A stretch of 64,000 nt of DNA. It comes from Stygiolobus caldivivus (lineage in GTDB: Archaea > Thermoproteota > Thermoprotei_A > Sulfolobales > Sulfolobaceae). The translations under genes and the position numbers were made by a program. Shown here piece by piece: positions 1 through 10,744 of the stretch; positions within the stretch are counted from its first letter, which is position 1; every line of letters begins with the position of its first letter. The stretch lies in contig NZ_AP024597.1 in the NCBI RefSeq assembly GCF_019704315.1, forward strand, positions 1,674,001 to 1,738,000. Reading direction: 5' to 3'. The notes beneath the pieces were generated by a model, which was not told where the DNA came from, searched no databases, and saw only the letters and a program-made list of their open reading frames with translations.

Positions 1-722
1 ACATATTCTTGGGCAGTGATCCTAGGCTCTTCTTAGTTACCGGGAGTTTACCGCTGATCTTAGTACCTTATATGAAATTGATAAATGAAAGTAAAGTTTC
101 AGCTCACACAGCCCACTTTGGAATAAGGCTAAAAGACTACTTACCAATCCTTTTGAAAGCAACAGCCGGGATGGTAGGAATGTTCTTAGCTTATTTCGCT
201 GTATTCGGGAACTACACGGTTATAGCGAATGAGTATCTTGACCTAAAACCTTACACTTTAGGCATTTTAATGACAGTTGCAAATCTGGGACTAGCGTTGT
301 CTTTTATTCTATTTGGTAGGTTAGCTGATAGATTCGATAAGAAAAAATTAATATATATAGGTGTTGCAGGTTTACTTTTGTCATTACCATTGGCTGTACC
401 ATTACTCAGACTCCCTCCTATACTCCCAATGGCCGGGGTAGTAATCTATGCCTTTTCAACCGGCTTTTGGCCCTTAATGCCCTTGTTACTTGCAGATGCT
501 GTCCCCACGGAAGTAAGGGGGTTCTTATCCGGGTTTGCTTATAATATTGGCGGTATGGTAGGAGGGTTCGGAAACATCATACTGGGTATCATAGAACAAT
601 TTTTCGGTGTCGATTCTCTTGTAAAAGCTATAGACATAACAGGTTTATTTGCAATATCTGTAGTATTAGTAAGTGTTATAACATGGCCTAAGAGTAAGGG
701 GAATGTAGTTCTCTTGGAGTGA
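1..722 (+). CDS. MFS transporter, C-terminal part (cut by window edge)
   Basis: The reading frame is open to the left edge, so the first half of the protein lies outside the window. The visible part has about six hydrophobic segments and the MFS loop pattern GRLADRFDKKK between two of them, which is the cytoplasmic signature repeated in both halves of major facilitator proteins. It ends in WPKSKGN and a short tail. The substrate cannot be read from the sequence; family knowledge says only that it is a secondary transporter in the cytoplasmic membrane. A second MFS gene lies at the other end of the window, but the two do not overlap enough for me to compare them. Confidence 0.85.
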   Translation, partial: IFLGSDPRLFLVTGSLPLILVPYMKLINESKVSAHTAHFGIRLKDYLPILLKATAGMVGMFLAYFAVFGNYTVIANEYLDLKPYTLGILMTVANLGLALSFILFGRLADRFDKKKLIYIGVAGLLLSLPLAVPLLRLPPILPMAGVVIYAFSTGFWPLMPLLLADAVPTEVRGFLSGFAYNIGGMVGGFGNIILGIIEQFFGVDSLVKAIDITGLFAISVVLVSVITWPKSKGNVVLLE

Positions 723-788
723 TAACGAATAAAGAAGAAAAAGGCTTAATATTTTAAAAAATAAAGAAGTAATTAAAATTTTATTGAT

Positions 789-1097
789 TTATTTTTTCTT
801 TAATTTCTCTATTATTTCTTCGGTCTTTTTGATATAAGTATCTAGTGCAGTCTTTATATCCTTCAAGCTCATTTTAGTCTGGTTTTCCTTTAACTTATCC
901 AGTTTCCCTAAAACTTCCTTTACTTCTTTTTCTAAGTCGTCTACTTTTTTACCTTCCTTCTTAGCTTTGGCTAACTCAGAATTCAGGCTATTATGTATGG
1001 AAGAAGTCACTTTCGTAATGTCTTTCACTATAGTCTCTTTTTCATTGTAAGTCTTAGATTTAACCTCCTCTAATAGTTTCTTTAATTCCTCTAACAT
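789..1097 (-). CDS. Small charged coiled-coil protein, unknown
   Basis: I do not recognise this 102-residue protein. It is almost entirely Lys/Glu/Asp/Leu with heptad-like spacing (LEELKKLLEEVKSK at the start, EEIIEKLKKK at the end), so it should be one or two long helices forming a coiled coil. It has no Cys, no signal peptide and no membrane segment. The ATG is preceded by AGAAAGG, a weak ribosome-binding site. It is convergent with the MFS gene to its left and stands alone. Low-complexity charge could also make this a spurious reading, but the uninterrupted frame and start signal favour a real gene. Confidence 0.6.
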   Translation of the reverse strand: MLEELKKLLEEVKSKTYNEKETIVKDITKVTSSIHNSLNSELAKAKKEGKKVDDLEKEVKEVLGKLDKLKENQTKMSLKDIKTALDTYIKKTEEIIEKLKKK

Positions 1098-1289
1098 CCT
1101 TTCTGAATACTACTTGTATGCAAAAGTTTTAAGGTTTTTCACTTTAGTTACGAATAGCCTTCTCGTAACCATGACCAGAATATTTCCATAAGATAATACG
1201 ACCAACATCACAATAAAAACCCTATAAACTCGCATTGAACACAACCTCAATTAGACAGGCTACAAAAACTTTCCGATGGGCCCACCACC

Positions 1290-1297
1290 TTATATAC
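1290..1297 (+). promoter_or_regulatory. TATA box for a possible leaderless small gene
   Basis: The sequence CTTATATACT lies 25-32 nt before an ATG at 1322. This is the usual TATA-to-start distance for leaderless Sulfolobales transcripts. It supports the short open frame that follows, though that frame could be noncoding. Confidence 0.35.
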
Positions 1298-1321
1298 TCT
1301 AGACTAAGTAAGGTGTTACTC

Positions 1322-1426
1322 ATGAGCCTCATTGAACACCTAAAACTGAGGAGAATAAGGAAATCGATACGGAATGCCTACATACATTACCCTTCTAGCC
1401 TAGAGATAAAGAAACCTTCTGTATAA
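1322..1426 (+). CDS. Possible 34-residue basic peptide
   Basis: A short frame starts MSLIEHLKLRRIRKSIRNAY and is rich in Arg, Lys and Ile. It ends inside the 3' end of the convergent RNA methyltransferase gene, so its last 40 bases are shared with that coding region. Support comes only from the TATA box placed correctly for a leaderless start and from its basic, nucleic-acid-binding look. I recognise no family. The frame is also open upstream to 1235, but the longer version would include the TATA box and is less likely. Confidence 0.3.
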   Translation: MSLIEHLKLRRIRKSIRNAYIHYPSSLEIKKPSV

Positions 1427-2409
1427 TCAACGTAAGGTATAAAACGCTTGTAGTATACGGTTTTTGCATTAACCGACTTTATTACGTTTTCACCCTCTTC
1501 CGGGAAAAGTGAGCACGTAGCGTATACTACGTTGTCCGAAAGCGTTAAGGCGTTTTCTAACAATACTTCCTGTAGCTTGGATAATTCCTGAACCCTTTTC
1601 TCCGTTAGTCTAAGCAATACTGTCGGTTCATTAGCTATCATACCAGAAGAACTGCAAGGAGCATCTAGGAGCACCTTATCAAATTTCTTTGAAAAAGAGA
1701 TATACCTTGCATCAGCATGGATAATATTAACTTTATTCAGGTTTACCCCAGCACTCTTCATGAGGGCTATCTCTTTCCTCAACCTCTTATAGTCCAATTC
1801 CGTAACCGTTAAATTAACGCCGTTATCAGTCAAAGCCATCACCAGAATTGACTTTATACCGGGTGCGGAAGTCATGTCAAAGATCGTCTCACCCTTCTTA
1901 GGATCCAACGTATTGACTACACTAACACTCGCCTTATCTTGGATAATTATCTTATAGTCCCTAAATTCTTCTAACTTCGTGAGGTCACCTTTTAATACCT
2001 TATATAAGTAAGGGATTTGGGAGTCCCTCTCTATTAGAATATCTTTATCTTCAATTCTCCTGATTACCTTGTCTTGGTCTCCTTTAAGTGTGTTTACCCA
2101 AAACCAAGTGGTCCTCATTTTGAGGGACTCTTTGAGCTTTCTCAGGTCGTACAGTTCTGAGAGCTTCTTTTCCATCCAATCCGGTAATTTTACCTCACCG
2201 TTACCACTTAAGAACTGTCCCACTTTTTTCCTCCTACTTTTGCCTCGTAAGGAGTAGTACTGTAAAACTAAGAGCCTTGCCTTATCATATGCGGTTGCTC
2301 CATCGACCTTGTAACCTTTCATCTGTTTTGCTTTCTTAAACGCTACTGGTAACGGGTATCCCTTCTCTACGTAATAGAGGAACCTGCTTAGTAGAAGTTC
2401 TAACGACAT
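1387..2409 (-). CDS. RsmB/NSUN-family RNA (cytosine-C5) methyltransferase
   Basis: The 340-residue protein has the fold signatures of SAM-dependent m5C RNA methyltransferases. It has DMTSAPGIKS (about 178-187, SAM loop), DAPCSSSG (249-256) with C252, and YATCS (296-300) with the second catalytic C299. Family knowledge: one Cys makes the covalent adduct to C6 of cytosine and the other releases the product. The N-terminal 100 residues are helical and lack a PUA domain, so substrate choice (tRNA or rRNA) cannot be read. The ATG at 2409 follows a short AT-rich spacer shared with the divergent gene at 2460. Confidence 0.85.
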   Translation of the reverse strand: MSLELLLSRFLYYVEKGYPLPVAFKKAKQMKGYKVDGATAYDKARLLVLQYYSLRGKSRRKKVGQFLSGNGEVKLPDWMEKKLSELYDLRKLKESLKMRTTWFWVNTLKGDQDKVIRRIEDKDILIERDSQIPYLYKVLKGDLTKLEEFRDYKIIIQDKASVSVVNTLDPKKGETIFDMTSAPGIKSILVMALTDNGVNLTVTELDYKRLRKEIALMKSAGVNLNKVNIIHADARYISFSKKFDKVLLDAPCSSSGMIANEPTVLLRLTEKRVQELSKLQEVLLENALTLSDNVVYATCSLFPEEGENVIKSVNAKTVYYKRFIPYVDYTEGFFISRLEG

Positions 2410-2426
2410 TAGGCTATATCTGGCAT

Positions 2427-2438
2427 AAATATTTAAAT
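2427..2438. promoter_or_regulatory. Symmetric AT element between divergent genes
   Basis: AAATATTT overlaps ATTTAAAT here, giving a symmetric A/T block 18 nt from the methyltransferase start and about 22-26 nt from the start at 2460. Such an element can be read as a TATA box on either strand. Similar symmetric blocks occur between other divergent pairs in this window (7970-7983 and 10717-10726). Confidence 0.35.
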
Positions 2439-2459
2439 GTGTAATGAGATAATTCTCTT

Positions 2460-2837
2460 ATGAAAGTCGAAAGGATAGAAAAATTATACTTTGAGCTAGT
2501 GTATTCGATAGAGGACGCCAATGACACGAAGGAACTCTTGAACAAAGTTTCACGCTCATTATACCTTTTACTAAAACTCGTATATTTACGCCACGGTGAG
2601 CTATCAAGGACGGTAGGCAGAGAGATAATGAAGTTCTTATACGCTGAAGAAAGTGAGGAAGAAAAAGTTGAGAAGCTGGGGAAAATTGTTAGTTTACTTA
2701 GAGAAGAGGCCATAACGACCAAATACCCCTATATTGATTTCTACATGCAAAACTTCGTGAGCGAGATGGACAGGCTAATGATAAAGAAAGGGTTCAACTT
2801 CTTCTTAACTTCTAACGGTGAATCCAAGACCTCTTAG
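2460..2837 (+). CDS. Conserved-looking helical protein, unknown
   Basis: A 125-residue soluble protein that I do not recognise. It is predicted to be all-helical and mixed in charge, with no Cys motif or membrane segment. The middle part (SRSLYLLLKLVYLRHGELSR) looks like an amphipathic helix pair. Its last 11 codons overlap the 3' end of the convergent reductase gene at 2805. It is divergent from the RNA methyltransferase and probably shares its promoter spacer. A HEPN-like fold would suit the length and composition, but I see no R-x4-6-H motif. Confidence 0.65.
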   Translation: MKVERIEKLYFELVYSIEDANDTKELLNKVSRSLYLLLKLVYLRHGELSRTVGREIMKFLYAEESEEEKVEKLGKIVSLLREEAITTKYPYIDFYMQNFVSEMDRLMIKKGFNFFLTSNGESKTS

Positions 2838-3518
2838 CAACCAGTCGTCAAGTGAGAAATCAAAGTACTTACCTTCGTATGAAATTACTTGAGCGTTGAA
2901 GATATCCCCTATCTGTTCACATACACTTAACATACTCCTCCTTTTCCCGCCTATATTTACTACTCCTTTTATACCCCTTTTTACTAAGCTTGATATAATC
3001 TCTGATGCCTCATCTACTGTTACGGGAGATACATAGAAGTTAGAATTACACTTAATAGTCCTTTTCCCTTTCAAAATACCCTTAATGAAGGGGTGAAATA
3101 TCCCCCTGTAAGTGGTCGAATATAGAGCACCTAACCTTACTACAAGGTAGTTTCCCAACGACATAATACCGGTCTCCGCTGATAGCTTGCTGAGCCCGTA
3201 ATAGTTTAGCGGGTTTGGTGTAGAGGTCTCGGTATAATACCCCTTCCTACCATCGAACACCATAAAAGTTGACAGGAAAACGTTAGTAGAACTTACTTTA
3301 CTCGCGCTTCTTGCTACATTTATAGAATACCACGTATTAATGTTCCAGGCAGTAGATGGGTTCCTATTTGACTCGTCGTACGGCACTTCAAAAGTATGGA
3401 TAACGACGTTTGGTCTTTCCTTTACTACCCGTTGAGGAGAGTCAATTATCACTACTTGTTTAAAATGCCTAGCTATACTCTTAGCTAGTTCACCTTCGTC
3501 AGTAACTCCAACTAACAA
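2805..3518 (-). CDS. RmlD-like NAD(P)-dependent sugar reductase
   Basis: This 237-residue protein is a short-chain reductase of the extended type, closest in layout to dTDP-4-dehydrorhamnose reductase (RmlD). Seen in the sequence: an N-terminal beta-strand with a shortened nucleotide loop (VGVTDEGELAKSI), NINTWYSINVAR, the STFMVFDG segment that carries the catalytic Ser/Thr, and YYGLSKLSAE, which supplies the Tyr-x3-Lys pair. It is shorter than typical RmlD (about 290), missing part of the C-terminal substrate domain. No other sugar-nucleotide gene is adjacent, so the substrate is open. Confidence 0.75.
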   Translation of the reverse strand: MLVGVTDEGELAKSIARHFKQVVIIDSPQRVVKERPNVVIHTFEVPYDESNRNPSTAWNINTWYSINVARSASKVSSTNVFLSTFMVFDGRKGYYTETSTPNPLNYYGLSKLSAETGIMSLGNYLVVRLGALYSTTYRGIFHPFIKGILKGKRTIKCNSNFYVSPVTVDEASEIISSLVKRGIKGVVNIGGKRRSMLSVCEQIGDIFNAQVISYEGKYFDFSLDDWLLRGLGFTVRS

Positions 3519-3558
3519 AGTGAATAGTTAATAAGCTTCTAGGCTTAAAAATTTGTGA

Positions 3559-3906
3559 ATGGATGTAATCTCAGAGTTCTCAAAACTCGAAGGAATTAAC
3601 GAAAACGAAGAAAAGATGTTGAGGGTCTTATGGGAGAATAAGGTCACCAGGCTAAACCCATTAGAGATGAAACCGATAGAGACGATAGAAGGGGATAGAC
3701 TGAAGATGTTAGTCTATAAGAACGGTATAGTAGCACTACTCCACAAACCTACTGGGCTATTTCTCCTGATCTACGGGATCAACTCGCTTGAACTGGAGAC
3801 CCTCCGTTACATAGTTACTAAAGAAAAAGATCAAGACCACCAGTTCGTTTCTTTAGTTTATGAGTACCTAAATGTTAAAGAAAAAGGACGTTTAGGCAAG
3901 GTCTAA
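3559..3906 (+). CDS. Small unknown protein
   Basis: 115 residues, no recognised family. A helical N-terminus (SEFSKLEGINENEEKMLRVL) is followed by beta-like hydrophobic segments (LKMLVYKNGIVALLHKP and GLFLLIYGI) and a short helical tail. There is no Cys, no signal peptide and no membrane span. It is transcribed divergently from the RmlD-like gene. Its stop overlaps the stop region of the convergent gene at 3903 by 4 bp. The pattern would suit a small alpha/beta regulatory or partner protein, which is an inference from composition only. Confidence 0.6.
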   Translation: MDVISEFSKLEGINENEEKMLRVLWENKVTRLNPLEMKPIETIEGDRLKMLVYKNGIVALLHKPTGLFLLIYGINSLELETLRYIVTKEKDQDHQFVSLVYEYLNVKEKGRLGKV

Positions 3907-4379
3907 GACTCTGCCTCAAAGAACAGCTGTTCTTCTAGTTCACTACAAGACTGCTTATCTCCTTTAAGACAATTTTTTGCTAAGTAGAGATAAAATATTG
4001 CGTCTTTAATCTTGTCAATATCTTCTACTTCTTCCAGTTTCCTTATTACAACGTCTAATGCCTTAGTAATATTATTGTCCTTTTTCCTTCTGGGGAGTAC
4101 GATGTTGTCGTTTTCTATTATTTTGCTGTCATAGGTCACAAAGCGGTAATATGTCTTCCTATGGATCACTACCCTCATCGCATAGACATTCTTGAAGACT
4201 TTTACTAAAAGTATTGAATTTCTTCCTTTTATTAACATTAGCCTTTTCCCTAGCATTATTGCTGAAAACCCTTTTGGTACGCTGACTACTTCGCCTTCAT
4301 CATTCACTATGTCCCTTAGCCTATATTCCATAGGAGAAGATATTGGAACGGTAATATATAGTTTTTCCTGATAAGACAA
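3903..4379 (-). CDS. Unknown protein with beta N-half and helical C-half
   Basis: 158 residues, not recognised. The first 95 residues alternate short beta-like segments (KLYITVPIS, GFSAIMLGKRLMLIKG, SILLVKVFKNVYAMRVV). The last 60 form helices ending in KNCLKGDKQSCSELEEQLFF with two Cys. A basic linker PRRKKDNN separates the parts. It is soluble, without a signal peptide. The gene faces the 115-residue gene at 3559 and is followed upstream by a 347-bp AT-rich spacer with no other gene. Confidence 0.6.
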   Translation of the reverse strand: MSYQEKLYITVPISSPMEYRLRDIVNDEGEVVSVPKGFSAIMLGKRLMLIKGRNSILLVKVFKNVYAMRVVIHRKTYYRFVTYDSKIIENDNIVLPRRKKDNNITKALDVVIRKLEEVEDIDKIKDAIFYLYLAKNCLKGDKQSCSELEEQLFFEAES

Positions 4380-4726
4380 TAAATAACTATATAGCCTATA
4401 TCTTACGATATAGACTCGTATAAATTATGCCCATTATTTTTATAAAAACTTGAATTATACAATAGTGTATAAACTCATTTAACCAGTTAACTCTTTATTT
4501 GTATAACTACGTACCTTATCTACTACGACCAAGAACTAAATGAGTTAGTGTGTTTAGGTATAGTTAAGGTTAATGTAAATAAAAAATTCTATTATTTTTA
4601 AATCACTGAATTATTAGCTTAATTTAATTTAAATAAGAAAACTTGACTTTACTAGTTTAAATTGTTTTTACATACCTAACAAAAGTTTATATCCTAATAA
4701 ACAACATATAATACATAGGGATAAGT
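4380..4726. other. AT-rich intergenic region with inverted repeats
   Basis: No gene seen. The region holds an imperfect dyad TATACAATAGTGTATA near 4455-4470 and an inverted pair CTCATTTA (about 4474) / TAAATGAG (about 4537). A TTTATATCC TATA-like box lies near 4685, some 35-40 nt before the gene at 4727. These could be regulatory, but AT-rich DNA yields such dyads by chance. Confidence 0.4.
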
Positions 4727-5014
4727 ATGAATGGAACTGTGAATAAGAGGAAGGAAATTGAAGACAAATTAGAGGTAGTATATGACGACGATGAACTAAC
4801 TGTTGTGATAGCTCCTGAAGAAGATGAGCTAAAGGAGGTAATACTCAATCTTTTAAAAGAAAAACCGATGGATGTAAGAGAAATACATAATGTCCTTACA
4901 AACCTAGCTAGCGATGAAAAAATAAGAAAAGCCCTTTATGAACTGGCTGAAGAAGGGACGGTAATTGAGGATAAGAAAAGCAAAAAATTCATGTTAGTGG
5001 GAGTAACAAACTAA
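4727..5014 (+). CDS. Small winged-helix-like protein
   Basis: 95 residues. After an acidic, probably unstructured first 35 residues, the segment ELKEVILNLLKEKPMDVREI, the helix DEKIRKALYELAEEGTVIED and a short final strand KKFMLVGVTN follow the helix-turn-helix-wing order of small archaeal DNA-binding proteins. The wing-like turn is EGTVIEDKKSKKF. It stands alone between two long AT-rich spacers. A transcription regulator is the simplest reading, but no family-defining motif is visible and the DNA target is unknown. Confidence 0.55.
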   Translation: MNGTVNKRKEIEDKLEVVYDDDELTVVIAPEEDELKEVILNLLKEKPMDVREIHNVLTNLASDEKIRKALYELAEEGTVIEDKKSKKFMLVGVTN

Positions 5015-5167
5015 ATGAACAAGTAAAATATTTTATAAATTATGACCTTATTTCTAGTTTTTAATTAAGAAGAGTATTAAGAATTTATTATTGGGCATGA
5101 AAATTTATCGACTAAATAAAGGGAATAAATAAATGTAATAGGAAAAAAGAAGGAAGAAGGGAAAAAC

Positions 5168-7946
<2,779 letters not shown>

Positions 7947-7969
7947 AATGTTTAATTCCTCTTAATAGA

Positions 7970-7983
7970 ATAAAAGCTTTTAT
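7970..7983. promoter_or_regulatory. Palindromic TATA-like element, possibly bidirectional
   Basis: ATAAAAGCTTTTAT is a perfect 14-bp palindrome. Its edges lie 24 nt from the ATG of the oxidoreductase (7946) and 29 nt from the ATG of the ABC gene (8012). Read on either strand it gives an A/T-rich TATA box at the right distance for a leaderless start. One element could therefore serve both promoters. Confidence 0.5.
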
Positions 7984-8011
7984 CTTCTCTCGTAAACCTA
8001 AGAAAAGTCAT

Positions 8012-8899
8012 ATGATAGTAATCAACAGCCTTACAAAGAGATACGGTAGGAAGGTCGCCCTAAATGAAATGGAACTCGAAATAAAAAAGGGTGAGTTCGT
8101 GTCTGTGTTAGGGCCCAATGGTGCGGGTAAGACCACCATGATCAGGTGTGTATTGGCACTGATGTACCCAGATAAAGGTGAGGTTGAGATCTTAGGAAAA
8201 GACCCCTTTAAGGATAAGTCCGTATTCAAAAACGTAGGTTATGTGCAAGAATTACCTAACCTACCCCCTTTTCTTACGGGGAGGCAAGTCCTGGTCTTAT
8301 CGGCTAAGATGAAAGGCGTAAAAAAAGATGAAGTTGACGAACTCCTTGAACTGGTAGGGATGACGGAATTTGCAAATAGGCAGATAGCGAAGTACAGTAA
8401 GGGGATGACACAGAGGATAGCTATAGCTGAAGCACTTTTGGGTGAGCCCCAAGTGCTGATAATGGACGAGCCTAATATAGGTGTAGACCCTATATTCTCC
8501 CTACATATTAGGGAAGTTTTTAACAAGCTTAAGAAAAACGGGACGAGTATTTTGATGACGTCTCACGAAATGGAAGACGTAAAGAAGCTTTCAGACAGAG
8601 TAGCCCTTGTGTATAAGGGTAGAAAAGTATTTGAAGGGACTGTAGAGGATCTGATAAAGAAGTTCCTTGGTATAGTAGTGGTAATTGAAGCCGACGGAAG
8701 GGCTGAAGAAGTACTAAGGGCATTAAACTTCGTAAAAAAGGTAGAAAAAGATGGTAAAGGTAAATACTATGTTACGTTAACGGAAGATAAGAGAGAGGAA
8801 TTGATTAAAGAACTTATATTTCAAGGGGTCAAAGTAAAATCCTTTTATCTAGACCTAGATATTGAAAGGGCGTATGAGAGGGCGATTAGTAATGCTTAA
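8012..8899 (+). CDS. ABC transporter ATP-binding protein
   Basis: 295 residues. All nucleotide-binding motifs are present: Walker A GPNGAGKTT (about 34-42), Q-loop in YVQELPNLPPF, a signature-like YSKGMTQRIA, Walker B VLIMDEP, and the switch histidine in TSHEMEDV. The 80-residue C-terminal extension is usual in ABC-2 type drug or polysaccharide exporters. The permease gene starts inside its last codons, so the two are translationally coupled. The substrate is not readable. Transcription probably starts at the palindromic element shared with the oxidoreductase. Confidence 0.92.
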   Translation: MIVINSLTKRYGRKVALNEMELEIKKGEFVSVLGPNGAGKTTMIRCVLALMYPDKGEVEILGKDPFKDKSVFKNVGYVQELPNLPPFLTGRQVLVLSAKMKGVKKDEVDELLELVGMTEFANRQIAKYSKGMTQRIAIAEALLGEPQVLIMDEPNIGVDPIFSLHIREVFNKLKKNGTSILMTSHEMEDVKKLSDRVALVYKGRKVFEGTVEDLIKKFLGIVVVIEADGRAEEVLRALNFVKKVEKDGKGKYYVTLTEDKREELIKELIFQGVKVKSFYLDLDIERAYERAISNA

Positions 8900-9725
8900 T
8901 GTGATGTTATACGAATTGAGGAGGGCTATAGCCCGTAAAAAAGTCATAGTCTTAATACTTGTCTCGCTATTTTTTGAGGTCGCCATCTATATGGCCCTTT
9001 ATTTAGTGCCATCGAAAGCAGTGAGGGTGATCCTGATCCCTCTTTACCCTTATATGTGGGCCGTAGGTGCCTTATTACCTCAGAGCCTCCTCCTACACTT
9101 CTTAGCTATTTCTATAGCTTCAGGTTCGATGTCAGAAGAGTACGAACAAGGTACTGTAGACTTTTTCCTCACTAAACCTGTCACAAGGCTCAGGTTTTAC
9201 GCAGAAAAGTGGTTAGGCTCATTCGCTCTGCTAGCTATGATATACGGTCTGATGATCGGGCTGTCATTGACCTTTTCTTTTTCACTTTTTGGAGCACAAG
9301 CGGACCTCTCACAGCTACCGGAGATTGTAGGCTTAGTACTTTTCTCCTCTCTAGTCTTTTTCAGTATAGCCTTCTCAATTGGTGAACTACTGAGGAGGAG
9401 TAGTCTTTCGTTTATAATCTCTAGTTCCTTACTTATAGGATCGATCCTTATATCTGACGTATTAGTATTTATAGGAAAATTTACGCATTCTCCTGAATAT
9501 ATATCTATAGCTTTATCATTACCCTCTTGGGGTGCTACCCAACTGCCTTTCTTACCGCTTGCACAATCTCAGTTCAAGTTATTTGTTGAAGTTCTGGACA
9601 TCTTCCCGCTTACTGTAGGGACTTTAGAAGAAGCAGTCCTTTCAGTCAGTATATATACGGCGGTGCCTGTTCTACTATCACTCCTTACATTTCTAAGGAG
9701 AGATATACCTAAAAGGGTCAGTTAG
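8892..9725 (+). CDS. ABC-2 type transporter permease
   Basis: I place the start at the ATG reading MLNVMLYELRRA, which overlaps the ATPase stop by 8 bp. A longer frame from 8862 would overlap it by 38 bp. The protein has six hydrophobic segments. The motif EYEQGTVDFFLTKPVTRLRFYAEKW between spans two and three is typical of ABC-2 permeases (EExGTlexLlstPvsr). It works in the membrane with the ATPase encoded just upstream. Lipid, drug or heme export are all possible. Confidence 0.88.
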   Translation: MLNVMLYELRRAIARKKVIVLILVSLFFEVAIYMALYLVPSKAVRVILIPLYPYMWAVGALLPQSLLLHFLAISIASGSMSEEYEQGTVDFFLTKPVTRLRFYAEKWLGSFALLAMIYGLMIGLSLTFSFSLFGAQADLSQLPEIVGLVLFSSLVFFSIAFSIGELLRRSSLSFIISSSLLIGSILISDVLVFIGKFTHSPEYISIALSLPSWGATQLPFLPLAQSQFKLFVEVLDIFPLTVGTLEEAVLSVSIYTAVPVLLSLLTFLRRDIPKRVS

Positions 9726-9783
9726 GCTAGGCCTTTCACATGAAAACGACCGTTAGACCTTACACGCCAGAATTAAAAAATTC

Positions 9784-9837
9784 CTTCAGCCGGGGATAAT
9801 TTTCAATCACCAATCTTCACATCGACCTTCATCATAA
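9784..9837 (-). ncRNA. Candidate C/D-box guide sRNA
   Basis: Read on the minus strand: C box ATGATGA (9835-9829), about 18 nt, C' box TGATTGA, a 13-nt spacer, then D box CTGA (9789-9786). The order and the overall length of about 50 nt fit archaeal C/D sRNAs that guide 2'-O-methylation. The D' box is degenerate. The C box overlaps the stop codon of the aldolase gene, an arrangement also seen for the candidate next to codA. Nothing was folded or searched, so the target is unknown. Confidence 0.5.
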
Positions 9838-10692
9838 GTTTAGTTCCTTTAATGTAGCATAGATCAGGGAATTCTGTTCCATCTTTTCCTCTAAGGGCCT
9901 CCTCACAGTCCCTACATATATCCCCCTATACTTTAGGGCTACTTTTACACCGGCGGGATAATCCCCTCCACTTATCGCCCTAGTGAGACTATTAACGGCT
10001 TTTTGTACTTCTAATGCTTCCTTGAGGTTTCCCTCTCGAAGGAGCTTATACAGTTTTAGAACTAACTCTGGGGCTACATTAGCAGTAGCCGAGACTACAC
10101 CATCGCTCCCAGACATGATCGCAAACGATATTAACTCATCATTACCTACTGCGACATGAAGGGGACTACTGCCCATCTGTTTTAATTCTAAATACCGTTG
10201 GAGTAAAATGACATTTTCTGTGGTAAGTTTTATACCTTCAATTATTCCCTCATCCACTAACCTTTTTACTATTTCAATATCAATGTATGCTTTACCATCA
10301 AAATTATAGAGATATAGTGGCAGACCGAACTTTGAAAGGGATTCAAAATAGTTTATTACCCCTTTTTCGGAAGGCTTATGGTAAATAGGCGGTAAAGACG
10401 CTATACCCTCGGCCCCTATATCTAGGGCTTGTTTAGCCAACTTCATTGCGTTAATTAACGAGTTTTCTGTTACATTAATTATTAACTTAAGGTTTGTGAT
10501 TAATCTCAAACTCTTTATAAATTGCTCTTTTTCTTCCATATTAAGCATGTTAAATTCTCCCGTAGTCCCTAAAGCAAAGATAGTCCCTATACCATTCCTT
10601 TTTAGAAAATCTAGATAGTTCTTTAGTGCATTTTCGTCCAGAGTCTCGTCTTGGGCAAACGGTGTTACAATTGCGGGTATAATTCCTTCCAC
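9832..10692 (-). CDS. KDG aldolase / dihydrodipicolinate synthase family lyase
   Basis: 286 residues of the class I aldolase family that makes a Schiff base with pyruvate. Visible motifs: GTTGEF (42-47), YLYNF (127-131) with the catalytic Tyr, and GIKLTTEN (153-160) with Schiff-base K155. In Sulfolobales this family provides 2-keto-3-deoxygluconate aldolase of the branched Entner-Doudoroff pathway, but bona fide KdgA sequences I know have GVKDT at the lysine and differ elsewhere. Dihydrodipicolinate or another 2-oxoacid aldol substrate is therefore possible. It is divergent from a DtxR-like regulator. No other sugar-pathway gene is near. Confidence 0.8.
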   Translation of the reverse strand: MEGIIPAIVTPFAQDETLDENALKNYLDFLKRNGIGTIFALGTTGEFNMLNMEEKEQFIKSLRLITNLKLIINVTENSLINAMKLAKQALDIGAEGIASLPPIYHKPSEKGVINYFESLSKFGLPLYLYNFDGKAYIDIEIVKRLVDEGIIEGIKLTTENVILLQRYLELKQMGSSPLHVAVGNDELISFAIMSGSDGVVSATANVAPELVLKLYKLLREGNLKEALEVQKAVNSLTRAISGGDYPAGVKVALKYRGIYVGTVRRPLEEKMEQNSLIYATLKELNL

Positions 10693-10716
10693 GGTCTTTT
10701 AATTCGTACAATAGCT

Positions 10717-10726
10717 TAAATATTTA
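10717..10726. promoter_or_regulatory. Palindromic AT element between aldolase and regulator
   Basis: TAAATATTTA is a perfect palindrome 25 nt from the aldolase ATG and 19 nt from the regulator GTG. It reads as a TATA-like box in both directions. It could also be an operator for the DtxR-like protein; the sequence cannot separate the two. Confidence 0.35.
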
Positions 10727-10744
10727 GTCAGGAAATATCTAAGT

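Noticed and set aside
1235-1426. 63-codon plus-strand frame including the 34-residue candidate
   Set aside because: The upstream part contains the TATA box and has no start signal of its own; only the shorter version from 1322 was kept, with low confidence.
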